A DNA stretch of 64,000 nucleotides from CBDCBA01 sp965214125 (lineage in GTDB: Bacteria; Planctomycetota; Phycisphaerae; Tepidisphaerales; Tepidisphaeraceae): the NCBI GenBank assembly GCA_965214125.1, contig CBDCBA010000024.1:310001-374000 (forward strand). The letters are read 5' to 3'. A program made the translations under genes and the position numbers. Below, one piece after another: positions 50,902 to 58,813 of the stretch; within the stretch, counting starts at the first letter, position 1, and each line of letters opens with the position of its first letter. The notes beneath the pieces are model-generated. The model did not search any database. It was given only the letters and a program-made list of their open reading frames with translations, and was not told the DNA's origin.

Positions 50902-52182
50902 CTACAGCAGCAGTTGCAACTGCCCGCGGACGATGAACTGGAAGTCGTCGCTGAGCGAGTAGTCGAGCTGCGGCTGATCGGGCGAGCCGACCGGCAAGAA
51001 ACCCACGTCCACCGTCAGTTTCGCACGGTGCGGGTTCTGCTCGTCGAGGTAAACGTTGATCCCGCCGGTGATCTCGAGCGAGAAGTCGTCGGCCACCTGC
51101 GGCAGATCGTCGTCGAGCGAGAGGGCACTGACGCGCGCGAACGGCTCATAGCCGCCGTCGAGCATCTTGCCGGCCTGCGCCACGCCGGCCACGTTGAACG
51201 TGCTGTCGCCCTCGAACTGCCCGAACGTGGCGAAGCCGGCGCCGTAGAGGGTCAGGCCGTCGGCGGTTTCCATGCGGTAGTCGCCGGTGGCGATGACGAG
51301 CGTGGTGTCGCCGCGGAAGAGCACCTCGCCGCCAAAGCCGATCACGCTGGTGGTTTGCGACGTGCCGACGGCGGTGAAGTCCTCAATGGCCGCCCAGTCA
51401 CCGCCGAGCAGGAGTTCGCCGCGGCCGGCGACCGCCAGGTCGGCGTCGTCGCTGAAAAACGCGCTGTTGGCCGACCCGCTGCCGTCGGTGATGCCCGCCT
51501 CGCCGCGCAGGTTGCCGCCGTCGGTGGGGCGCAGCAGGACCGTCACGCCCTGCACGCGGGCGAACGACCCGAGTGTCGCCGCCGCCAGCGAGCGGTCGAC
51601 CGCCAGGTTGAACCCGCCGAAGGTCGTGCCCTCGGCCGAGATCGGGTTGACGAACTGCCCCGCGCGAACGGCCAGGGTTTCGCCGATCGGCAGGACGGCG
51701 AAGGCGTCTTCGAGCACAAAGTCACCGCCGTCGGGAACAAAGGTGCCCTGCACGCGGTACTCAATGGGCCCCTTCAGGAAGCCGATGCCGTTCGCGTCGC
51801 CGATCGTACCGAAGAGGTAGGGCTTGACGCGGCTGTTCTCGTAGCCGAAGTCGAGCTCGTCATCGCCGCCGGCGTCTTCGAAGTAGCTGAAGATGCCGCG
51901 CGCCTGCACGAGCACGCCGGCCCGCGCGGTCACACCCGACAGTGGCCCGTCGCCGACGCCCGACGGCATGAGCTCGAAGGCGCCGGTCATTCCCTCGCCG
52001 AACTTCAGCACGTCGTTGGCGGCAAACAGCCCGGCGCCATTGGTGGCGGTCTCGGCCGATGCCGTTTCGGTCTCGATTGACACCTCCGCCTCCTGGGCGT
52101 AGGCGGCGCCGGGTAACGCGACGGCGAACAGGGCAATGCAGGAGCGAACGCTCGAACGCTGGAGTGACTTGTTGACGAACAT
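50902..52182 (-). CDS. OprO/OprP-like porin
   Basis: The 426-residue protein has a signal peptide (cleavage after AAYA, about residue 29) and a long beta-strand-rich body typical of phosphate-selective porins O and P. Family-like segments include ARAGVLVQARGIFSYFEDAG near the N-terminus, LEDAFAVLPIGETLAVRAGQ, GGFNLAVDRSLAAATLG and the closing DFQFIVRGQLQLLL with a terminal hydrophobic residue. It likely forms a trimeric outer-membrane channel for anions. ATG at 52182 begins the signal peptide. Whether it responds to phosphate limitation cannot be seen. Confidence 0.87.
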   Translation of the reverse strand: MFVNKSLQRSSVRSCIALFAVALPGAAYAQEAEVSIETETASAETATNGAGLFAANDVLKFGEGMTGAFELMPSGVGDGPLSGVTARAGVLVQARGIFSYFEDAGGDDELDFGYENSRVKPYLFGTIGDANGIGFLKGPIEYRVQGTFVPDGGDFVLEDAFAVLPIGETLAVRAGQFVNPISAEGTTFGGFNLAVDRSLAAATLGSFARVQGVTVLLRPTDGGNLRGEAGITDGSGSANSAFFSDDADLAVAGRGELLLGGDWAAIEDFTAVGTSQTTSVIGFGGEVLFRGDTTLVIATGDYRMETADGLTLYGAGFATFGQFEGDSTFNVAGVAQAGKMLDGGYEPFARVSALSLDDDLPQVADDFSLEITGGINVYLDEQNPHRAKLTVDVGFLPVGSPDQPQLDYSLSDDFQFIVRGQLQLLL

Positions 52183-52327
52183 GGCCAAATCCCGAAAGAA
52201 GTGGCCCACATTCGGCACGCAAGCGCGTGGCTGCGAAGGGGCCCCAACTCCCTTGTACGCCGCGCCACGCCGTAGCGAAAAATTGGCGGGGCGGGCGCGA
52301 CAGGAAGCAACGCACCACCCGATTCTC

Positions 52328-52906
52328 TTAATTGTCGCCGGGCCGGTCCGTCACGTGCTCCAGCGCCGATTTGCTCTCCACCTCGACCGCCACCGCGTCC
52401 ATCACCGTGAAATCGCCAGTCGTTTCGAGAATGACAGCCCCGACGTCCTCATAGCTCGCGTGCCCGCCGGCACGAACGGCACTGAGCACCTCCTCCTCGC
52501 TGACGCGCTCGCGGACCATCACGTCCCGCAGAATCTCGCCACGCCACAGGACGATGGTCGGGCGGGCCTTGACGATCTGGTCGGCCAAGTCATAGCGGGC
52601 GCACGTCCAGGCGACGACGAACTGGATGCCGATCAGCGTCGCGAATGCCACCAGCCCCTCGGCCAGCGCGACCGAGTCGTTCAGCAGCGTGGCCGCCAGC
52701 GTGCTGCCGAGGGCGACGGTGACGACGAGGTCGAAGGCGTTGAGCTTCGAGAGCGTCCGCTTGCCGCTGATTCGCAGCAAGGCGACGAGGCCGATGTACG
52801 CGCACATCGCGATCAGCGGCACGCGCAGCAGTTGCGTCCATCCGTCAAAAAACCAACTGGACACATGGGTGGAGCTATCGCTTGCAAGGAGAATCAGGCA
52901 CGGCAT
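52328..52906 (-). CDS. DUF421 membrane protein (YetF-like)
   Basis: The 192-residue protein has about three N-terminal membrane helices (TQLLRVPLIAMCAYIGLVALL, then VVTVALGSTLAATLL and LVAFATLIGIQFVVAWT) followed by the DUF421 cytosolic domain (LADQIVKARPTIVLWRGEIL, EEEVLSAVRAGGH, AVILETTGDFTVM). The SGKRTLSKLNAFDLV loop is a family hallmark. ATG at 52906 is preferred because GAGGA lies eight bases upstream; an ATG three codons earlier lacks a usable site. The role of the family is unclear. It is divergent from the AraC-MGMT gene. Confidence 0.9.
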   Translation of the reverse strand: MPCLILLASDSSTHVSSWFFDGWTQLLRVPLIAMCAYIGLVALLRISGKRTLSKLNAFDLVVTVALGSTLAATLLNDSVALAEGLVAFATLIGIQFVVAWTCARYDLADQIVKARPTIVLWRGEILRDVMVRERVSEEEVLSAVRAGGHASYEDVGAVILETTGDFTVMDAVAVEVESKSALEHVTDRPGDN

Positions 52907-53019
52907 CGTTCGCATCCTCGCGATTCGCCCGGCTTCGCGGAACGGTTGATGCGACTCCCGCATCCCGCCGCGCAAGAACCGGGTGGATTCGGCCGCGATC
53001 GTCGCGACAGTGACGCCTG

Positions 53020-53850
53020 ATGGACCGCCCGCACTACCACGCCGTCGCCGACGCGATCGCCTTCCTGGCGACGCATTGGGACGATCCGCCGTCGTTGGAC
53101 GACCTCGCGAACCGGGCGAAGCTGTCGCCGGCGCATTTCCAGCGTGTTTTCAAGCGATACACCGGTGTGAGCCCGAAGCGGTTCGCGCAGCACCTGCAAC
53201 TGACCAGGGCCCAGGACCTGCTCGGCCGGCGGACCTCCGTGCTCGACGCCGCCCACGCCAGCGGCCTGAGCGGGCCCGGCCGATTGCACGATTTGACCGT
53301 CCGCTGCCTCGCGATGACCCCCGCCGAGTGCCGCAATCGCGGGGCGAACCTGACGATCCGCGTCGGCATGATCGCCACACCGATCGGCCCCGCGCTTGTG
53401 GGGTTGGTGGGGCGCGGCCTCTGCTGGCTCGGCTTCGGCGACGCAATCGAGCAACGGCGGCAACTGCGCGAGACGTGGGCAAACGCGGCGCTCGTCGACG
53501 ACGCGACCGCCGCCGCCGATGTGGAGCATCAACTGAACGTCGCCGCCGAGAGATCAGGTGGTCGGCCGATCACCGTCGCCCTGGCCGGGACGAACTTCCA
53601 AATGCAGGTCTGGCGGGCGCTGCTGGCGATCCCGCCCGGCCGCGTCGCGACCTACGGCGACCTCGCACGGCACATTGATCGCCCCGCCGCCACCCGCGCC
53701 GTCGGCGCGGCCTGCGGGAGCAACCGCGTGAGCTGGCTCATCCCCTGCCACCGCGTCATCGGCGCCAGCGGCACGCTCACCGGTTACCGCTGGGGCGAGG
53801 GGCACAAGCGCCTGCTGCTGGCACGGGAGACTGCTCAAGCTAGGCTTTGA
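53020..53850 (+). CDS. AraC-type regulator fused to O6-methylguanine methyltransferase
   Basis: The 276-residue protein resembles Ada without its zinc-binding phosphotriester domain. An AraC helix-turn-helix domain covers about residues 1-100 (LDDLANRAKLSPAHFQRVFKRYTG, then SPKRFAQHLQL). The methyltransferase domain covers about residues 110-270 with NFQMQVWRALLAIPPGRVATYG, RAVGAACGSN and the acceptor cysteine in LIPCHRVIGASG. It repairs O6-alkylguanine by suicide transfer. It may also regulate transcription, but the domain that senses methylation in Ada is missing. Confidence 0.93.
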   Translation: MDRPHYHAVADAIAFLATHWDDPPSLDDLANRAKLSPAHFQRVFKRYTGVSPKRFAQHLQLTRAQDLLGRRTSVLDAAHASGLSGPGRLHDLTVRCLAMTPAECRNRGANLTIRVGMIATPIGPALVGLVGRGLCWLGFGDAIEQRRQLRETWANAALVDDATAAADVEHQLNVAAERSGGRPITVALAGTNFQMQVWRALLAIPPGRVATYGDLARHIDRPAATRAVGAACGSNRVSWLIPCHRVIGASGTLTGYRWGEGHKRLLLARETAQARL

Positions 53851-53855
53851 GCCTG

Positions 53856-54392
53856 ATGAGACGTGAGATTGCGGAACCTGCAAACACAGTGACCCCCGAC
53901 TATGCCCAGGCTGTTCCACGCGCGAACGACAGCTACCTTCGATGGACGGTCGTGGCCGCGTCAACACTGTGTGCGTTGATCGGCTGCGTCGTCCCTATGG
54001 AGATTTGGCTGAACCGATGGGACCTGCTGCCAACTGGGCTTGGCATCACCGATCCGAACGCGAAGTTCAGCGTCTTCGAGTGGTTGACGCTATCCGGTCA
54101 GACCATCGCTTTCATTTCCGCCGCGGCCGTTGCCACTGCCGTAGCTCTCGGCTTCTGGGCGCTATATGAGAGTCGCGGGACGTTCTGGGCCGCAGCCATC
54201 GCCGCGACGACGTCGGCGGTGGCAGTGATTGGAACGACAGGGGCGTACATCGATGCCTTGTCGAACGCCTATTCCTCGACCGGCTACATGCAGATCAAGC
54301 TTGGATACCTCATCAGTAAGGCGATCGCCCCGCACTTGATCCACTCTGCGTTGTTTGCTGTTATCTGCGCCCTCGCGCGACAGTGTCGCTAG
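53856..54392 (+). CDS. Four-helix membrane protein, unknown
   Basis: The 178-residue protein has four hydrophobic segments (about residues 30-50, 80-105, 113-135 and 155-173) and a hydrophilic N-terminus. Base use is less GC-biased than most neighbours, which may mean later acquisition or relaxed selection. ATG at 53856 starts five bases after the previous stop; a TTG overlapping that stop is also possible. The TAG stop is the first three bases of a MITE-like element. I recognise no family. Confidence 0.72.
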   Translation: MRREIAEPANTVTPDYAQAVPRANDSYLRWTVVAASTLCALIGCVVPMEIWLNRWDLLPTGLGITDPNAKFSVFEWLTLSGQTIAFISAAAVATAVALGFWALYESRGTFWAAAIAATTSAVAVIGTTGAYIDALSNAYSSTGYMQIKLGYLISKAIAPHLIHSALFAVICALARQCR

Positions 54393-54546
54393 AGCGGCTG
54401 AACTTGGCTCGTAGCGTCCGCCTCTGGTGTAGGGTGGGCACGGCCCACCATCGGGATCCGAGGGTGGGCACGGCCCACCATCGGGATCCGGAGGTGGGCC
54501 GTGCCCACCCTACAGCAGACGCCACGGTTGAAGTTCAACCGCTCTA
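54390..54546. repeat. MITE-like element, copy B
   Basis: The ends TAGAGCGGCTGAACTT (54390-54405) and AAGTTCAACCGCTCTA (54531-54546) are near-perfect inverted repeats. Inside, a 30-base unit (AGGGTGGGCACGGCCCACCA...) is tandemly duplicated at 54431-54460 and 54461-54490, then an inverted GGTGGGCCGTGCCCACC follows. The right 54 bases match copy A at 45699-45752 in 52 positions. It separates two convergent genes and carries the stop of the left one. Confidence 0.85.
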
Positions 54547-54550
54547 ATCC

Positions 54551-55048
54551 TCACCACCCCCACGTCCCCGGCCCGCCCTTGAAGGGGCCGACGATTTTCG
54601 CGGTCCGCCAGCCGCCGTAGAAGTCGCCGGCTTGCGCTCCCACTTCCTCGCCGTCGATCGTGCAGCGGTCCATGCGGCCGGGGTAGACGCTGACGTGGTC
54701 CTTCAACTCCGCGAAGGCGGCGACCGGCGACGGGTAGTACCACGCGGCCTTCTCCGCGATGTACTCGTCGACGACGATGTCGTAGTAGCTCGCGCGGCCT
54801 TTCCACTCGCAGTGGCTCGTGCCGCTCGCCGGGCGGAGGACGCCGTCGAGGAAGGCGCTCGGCGGCAGGTAGACGGTCGGCGGATGGCTCGTTTCCAGCA
54901 CGCGGAACGCTTTCGTGCTGTCGGCGATGAGCTTGCCGCCGAACTCGATCGTCACGCGGCCGTGCACCGGCTCGAGGCGCGGCGGGCGCGGGTAGTCCCA
55001 CACGCTCTCCTGGCCCGGACCGGGTTTGGCGCGATCTTTCGGCGGCAT
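54551..55048 (-). CDS. DUF427-family protein
   Basis: The 165-residue protein matches DUF427: an N-terminal ESVWDYPRPPRLEP, VTIEFGGKLIADSTKAFRVL, HPPTVYLPPSAF, SHCEWKGRASYYDI and the Tyr/Pro-rich KAAWYYPSPVAAF with DHVSVYPGRMD. It is a small cytosolic beta protein. Some annotations call these nucleotidyltransferase-like, without firm evidence. It is divergent from folP, with the start codons less than 30 bases apart. Confidence 0.9.
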   Translation of the reverse strand: MPPKDRAKPGPGQESVWDYPRPPRLEPVHGRVTIEFGGKLIADSTKAFRVLETSHPPTVYLPPSAFLDGVLRPASGTSHCEWKGRASYYDIVVDEYIAEKAAWYYPSPVAAFAELKDHVSVYPGRMDRCTIDGEEVGAQAGDFYGGWRTAKIVGPFKGGPGTWGW

Positions 55049-55071
55049 CGGCGACGGTATCCTTGTGCGTC

Positions 55072-55977
55072 GTGCGTCCCAACGATCTTGAAAGCTGGTT
55101 GACCCCTGACGCCCCCCACGCCGCGGCGGAAGCCGCGGGTTCGGACTCCGACCAGAACCCGCGGCTTCCGCCGCGGCGTCGACCGATGGTGATGGGCATT
55201 CTGAACGTCACGCCCGACTCCTTCAGCGACGGGGGGAAGTTTCTCGATTCGGAATATGCGAAGCGGCACGTCGACCAGATGCTGAGCGACGGGGCCGACT
55301 GGATCGACATCGGCGGCGAAAGCACGCGGCCGGGCAGCGAGCCGGTGGACGCCGACGAGCAGCTTCGCCGCGTTCTCCCGGCGATTGAGGCGGCGGCGAA
55401 GCGGGACGTCGTCGTCAGCATCGACACGAGCAGCGCCGCCGTCGCGCGGGCGGCGCTCGACGCCGGGGCGTGCGTGGTGAACGACGTCACCGCCGGCCGG
55501 GCCGACCCAGGGATGCTCGGCGTGATGGCGACGGCGCGGGCCTGCTGCCTGATGCACATGCTCGGCACGCCGGCGACGATGCAGCAGTCGCCGGCCTACG
55601 ACGACGTGGTCGCGGAGGTCGAACGCCACCTGCTCGATTGCGCCGACGCCGCCGTCGCCGCGGGCGTGGAGCGAGGCCGCATTCTGCTCGACCCCGGCAT
55701 CGGCTTCGGCAAGACCACCGCCCACAACCTCGCGTTGCTCCGAGCGACCCCGCGCCTGGCGTCGATCGGATTTCCACTGCTGATCGGCACGAGCCGCAAG
55801 CGGTTCCTCGGCGAATTGACGAACGAGCCCGACCCGGCGAGCCGACAGTTCGCCACCGCCGCGACGGTCGCCCTCGCCGTTCGCGACGGCGCGAGCGTCG
55901 TGCGCGTCCACGACGTGCGCGCGATGCGCCAGGTGGTGGACGTCACGTGGGCGATTGATGAAAACACCCACAGGTAG
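55072..55977 (+). CDS. folP: Dihydropteroate synthase
   Basis: The 301-residue enzyme joins pABA to the pterin in folate synthesis. Signatures are MGILNVTPDSFSDGGKF (about residue 40), ADWIDIGGESTRPGS (about residue 80), VVSIDTSSAAVARAAL, GACVVNDVTAGRAD, LLDPGIGFGKTTAHNLALL and LIGTSRKRFLGEL. The N-terminus is unusual: a perfect 23-bp palindrome (55120-55177) is read in frame between ESWLTPD and RPMVMGIL. If translation began instead at ATG 55186, the protein would lack the usual residues before MGILNVTPDS. GTG 55072 or TTG 55063 are possible starts. The stop TAG is part of the downstream palindrome. Confidence 0.93.
   Translation: MRPNDLESWLTPDAPHAAAEAAGSDSDQNPRLPPRRRPMVMGILNVTPDSFSDGGKFLDSEYAKRHVDQMLSDGADWIDIGGESTRPGSEPVDADEQLRRVLPAIEAAAKRDVVVSIDTSSAAVARAALDAGACVVNDVTAGRADPGMLGVMATARACCLMHMLGTPATMQQSPAYDDVVAEVERHLLDCADAAVAAGVERGRILLDPGIGFGKTTAHNLALLRATPRLASIGFPLLIGTSRKRFLGELTNEPDPASRQFATAATVALAVRDGASVVRVHDVRAMRQVVDVTWAIDENTHR
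55120..55177. repeat. GGAAGC-family palindrome inside folP 5' end
   Basis: The arms 55120-55142 and 55155-55177 are perfect 23-base complements (GCCGCGGCGGAAGCCGCGGG...) with a 12-base loop. It lies nine bases before the conserved MVMGILN start region and leaves the frame open, adding about 20 residues. Confidence 0.88.
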
Positions 55978-56060
55978 CTGCGTCGCCACGCGACGCAGGA
56001 CGTGTTCGTTGAAGTCACGCGCTCGACCGTCCTCCTGCGTCGCGTGGCGACGCAGCTACC
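55973..56060. repeat. GTAGCTGCG-family palindrome after folP
   Basis: The arms 55973-56000 and 56033-56060 are perfect complements over 28 bases. The TAG at 55975-55977 is the folP stop codon. The element ends 63 bases before the scpB start. Confidence 0.9.
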
Positions 56061-56123
56061 GCAATCGGTGTTGGAGAACGCGCGGGTTCTCGCGCGACGC
56101 GCCGTCCGCGTTACGATCGCCCC

Positions 56124-56717
56124 ATGCCCGCGCTCACGGAAGACCGCATCGACTTTGCCATCGAGGAGCAGGACGCCTTCCCGACGTTCGCCCCCGACCG
56201 CCCGGCCATCGACGACGTGGCCCAGCAGGTCGAGGCGCTGCTCTTTAGCACGCACCACCCGCTGACGGCTAAGCAGTTGGCGGAGGTGCTGGGCTCGTCC
56301 GAGCCGGCGCGGATGCAGGAGGCGATCGAGTTCCTGAATGCGGACTACGTGGCGACGGGGCGGACGTTTCGCGTGGAGCACGTTGCCGGCGGGTACCAGT
56401 TGCTCACGCGGGCCGAGTTCGGCGACCTGCTCCAGCGGCTCCACGGCAAGGAGGCGGAGGCGAAACTGACCAACGCCGCCCAGGAGACGCTGGCCATCGT
56501 CGCGTACAAGCAGCCGGTGTTGCGCACGGACGTCGAGGCGATTCGCGGCGTCGGCTGCGGCGAGGCGCTGCGTGGGCTGATGCAGAAGCGCCTCGTCAAG
56601 ATCGCCGGCCGCAGCGAACTGCCGGGGCGGCCCATCCTCTACGGCACGACGCGGCGATTCCTCGAGGTCTTCGGGCTCAACACGCTGCGGGACTTGCCCA
56701 AGCCCGATCGCGAATAG
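56124..56717 (+). CDS. scpB: Segregation and condensation protein B
   Basis: The 197-residue protein is the winged-helix kleisin-interacting partner of SMC and ScpA in chromosome condensation. Features are QQVEALLFSTHHPLTAKQLAEVLG, RVEHVAGGYQLLTRAEF, ETLAIVAYKQPVLRTDVEAIRG, RGLMQKRLVKIAGR and PILYGTTRRFLEVFGL. The N-terminal 30 residues are acidic and variable. scpA is not adjacent in this window. tsaD follows after nine bases. Confidence 0.95.
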   Translation: MPALTEDRIDFAIEEQDAFPTFAPDRPAIDDVAQQVEALLFSTHHPLTAKQLAEVLGSSEPARMQEAIEFLNADYVATGRTFRVEHVAGGYQLLTRAEFGDLLQRLHGKEAEAKLTNAAQETLAIVAYKQPVLRTDVEAIRGVGCGEALRGLMQKRLVKIAGRSELPGRPILYGTTRRFLEVFGLNTLRDLPKPDRE

Positions 56718-56726
56718 AGTTTCGGT

Positions 56727-57737
56727 GTGGATCTCGTACTCGGCATCGAATCGACGTGTGACGAGACGGGCGTGGCCGTCGCGGACGGCCGGCGTGTGCT
56801 GAGCAATGCGGTCGCGTCGCAGGTGGAGATGCACGCCGATTACGGCGGCGTCGTGCCGGAGATCGCCAGCCGCGCCCACATCGAAAACCTGTGGCCGACG
56901 CTCGAAGCGGGCGTGACGAATGTGGGTGTTTCACTCGAAGAGGTCGACGCCATCGCCGTCGCGCATCGGCCGGGGCTGATTGGCTCGCTCGTCGTCGGCC
57001 TGACCGCCGCGAAGACGCTGGCGATGGCGCTGGGCAAGCCGCTCGTCGGCGTCGACCATGTCCACGCGCACCTTTACAGCGTGCTGCTCGACAACGACGA
57101 GGCGGTCCCGCTGCCGGCCGTCGGACTCGTGGCCAGCGGCGGGCACTCGTCGCTTTACCTGATCCGCGAGTGGGACGACGTTCAACCGCTCGGCAAGACG
57201 ATCGACGACGCCGTGGGCGAGGCGTACGACAAGGTCGCGGCGATGCTGGGCTTGGGCTATCCCGGCGGGCCGCTCATCGACGAACGCGCCAAAGCGGGCG
57301 ACCCGAAGCGTTGGCGGTTCCCCCGGCCGACACTGGCGAAGGACTCGCTCGACTTCAGCTTCAGCGGCCTGAAGACCGCCGTCCTCTACGGGGTTTTCGG
57401 CCGAAACGGCAAGGAGCGCACGCGCGATGACCTGAGCGAGCAGGACGTCAGCGACGCGTGCGCCAGCTTCCAGGCGGCGGCGGTCGACACGCTGCGGATG
57501 AAGCTCAGGCGTGCCGTGACGCAGACGAATGCGAAGGCCGTCGTCATCGGCGGCGGCGTGAGTGCCAACCGCGGCCTGCGGGCGACGGTCGAGCGGCTGG
57601 ACGTGCCCGCCTTCCGCCCGCCGATGCACTACTGCACCGACAACGCCGCCATGATTGCCGGCTTGGGCGGCTTCCTCTTCGAGCGCGGCCGGCGCGACGA
57701 CCTGTTGCTCGACGCCGCCACGCTCGTCACCGCCTGA
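56727..57737 (+). CDS. tsaD: tRNA t6A threonylcarbamoyltransferase
   Basis: The 336-residue enzyme transfers the threonylcarbamoyl group to A37 of ANN-reading tRNAs with TsaB and TsaE. The ASKHA-fold motifs are LGIESTCDETGVAVADG, GGVVPEIASRAHIENL (with the HxxxH-type metal ligands), HVHAHLYSVLL, LVASGGHSSLYLI, FSFSGLKTAVLYG and VIGGGVSANRGLR. A GTG start at 56727 is used. Length is normal. It is likely co-transcribed with scpB. Confidence 0.96.
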   Translation: MDLVLGIESTCDETGVAVADGRRVLSNAVASQVEMHADYGGVVPEIASRAHIENLWPTLEAGVTNVGVSLEEVDAIAVAHRPGLIGSLVVGLTAAKTLAMALGKPLVGVDHVHAHLYSVLLDNDEAVPLPAVGLVASGGHSSLYLIREWDDVQPLGKTIDDAVGEAYDKVAAMLGLGYPGGPLIDERAKAGDPKRWRFPRPTLAKDSLDFSFSGLKTAVLYGVFGRNGKERTRDDLSEQDVSDACASFQAAAVDTLRMKLRRAVTQTNAKAVVIGGGVSANRGLRATVERLDVPAFRPPMHYCTDNAAMIAGLGGFLFERGRRDDLLLDAATLVTA

Positions 57738-57819
57738 CCAAGTCGCGTTGCGACGCAGCGCGGCTAGGTGCGGGAAAAGCTTCCTCTAACGGGCGACCCG
57801 CCGCGTTGTCTGACCGGGC

Positions 57820-58728
57820 GTGAAGCTTTTCGAATGCAGCATCGTGGGGTCGGTCGTCGCCTTGGGTCTTGCCGCGGCGCCCGTGTTTGCCCAGGCGACG
57901 GCGCCGCAAGTGGAGGCCCAGCAACAGGGCCGCCCGACGCTCGCGATTGCCGAGGTCATGGTCGAGCCCGCCGTCGCCCAGGCCGCCGAGCAGGGGGGAA
58001 CAGCGTTAACGCTCGACCGCCTGGTCGCCGCGCTGCGCAACGCGCTCGTCGCCCGCTTCAGCGACGCGAACAAGTTCGCCGTCGTCCAGCCGAGCGAGGA
58101 TGCCGAGGTCCGGCCGGCGTACGAGGTGCGTGTGCGCGTCGACAGCTTCCAGGACGTCGAGCAGGTGCTGCGCCTCGAAGGCCGGCGCAAGGTCGTGACG
58201 CGGCGGCAGATTCAGGTCGGGGCGCTGCTGGAACTACGCGACGGGCGCACGGGCGAGGTGCTCGACACGTTCGACGACCTCGTGGAACTCGAGGGCTTCG
58301 AGACGCGCGGCGAGGACGTGCGGGAGGTCGGCTTCGGCCTCGACCGCGGCGTCCGCGACGCCGCCGGCGCCTACGCCGGTCGGGCACTGGCGGCGACGCT
58401 GAACGGCGCCTTTCCCGCAACAATTATCGATGTCGCTGACGGCGGTCTGCTCACCATCAACCGCGGCGAGGGGACGGGCATCAGCGAGGGCGAGGCGTGG
58501 ACGCTGTTTCGCCCCGGCAACGAGCTGATCGATCCCGACACCGGCGAGAGCTTGGGCGTCGGCGAGCAGCCGGTCGGCCGCGTCCGCATCGTGCGCGTCT
58601 GGCCGCGCTACAGCCACGCGGTGGCGCTCGAGCCCTTCGACGACGCCGGCGACGCCACGCCCGCCAAGGGAATGATCGTCCGCCCGACGGGCGAGGTCGT
58701 CTCCGGCCCCGATGCGAACGAGCGATAG
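57820..58728 (+). CDS. FlgT/CsgG-like exported protein
   Basis: The 302-residue protein has a signal peptide (cleavage near PVFAQ). The N-terminal domain (LAIAEVMVEPA, ALRNALVARFSDANKFAVVQPSE, YEVRVRVDSFQDV) has the fold pattern of CsgG/LpoB-type proteins. The C-terminal part (GLLTINRGEGTGISEGEAWTL, IDPDTGESLGVGEQPVGRVR, RYSHAVAL) resembles the last domain of FlgT. It may bind peptidoglycan-synthase regulators in the periplasm. GTG 57820 is the start. It leads the four-gene envelope cluster ending with lpoB. The assignment is by domain pattern. Confidence 0.7.
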   Translation: MKLFECSIVGSVVALGLAAAPVFAQATAPQVEAQQQGRPTLAIAEVMVEPAVAQAAEQGGTALTLDRLVAALRNALVARFSDANKFAVVQPSEDAEVRPAYEVRVRVDSFQDVEQVLRLEGRRKVVTRRQIQVGALLELRDGRTGEVLDTFDDLVELEGFETRGEDVREVGFGLDRGVRDAAGAYAGRALAATLNGAFPATIIDVADGGLLTINRGEGTGISEGEAWTLFRPGNELIDPDTGESLGVGEQPVGRVRIVRVWPRYSHAVALEPFDDAGDATPAKGMIVRPTGEVVSGPDANER

Positions 58729-58761
58729 CAACTTCGGGCGTCTTTTCGCTTGTAAGCCGCG

Positions 58762-58812
58762 GGAACCGGCCGGCGGTTCCTAGTGTCCGCACGTTCGTTC
58801 CGCACGTTCGTT
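58762..58812. repeat. Hairpin and 13-bp tandem repeat before COG3014-like gene
   Basis: GGAACCG (58762-58768) pairs with CGGTTCC (58774-58780), a possible attenuator or weak terminator. It is followed by two perfect copies of CCGCACGTTCGTT (58787-58799 and 58800-58812), ending one base before the ATG at 58814. Confidence 0.6.
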
Positions 58813-58813
58813 T

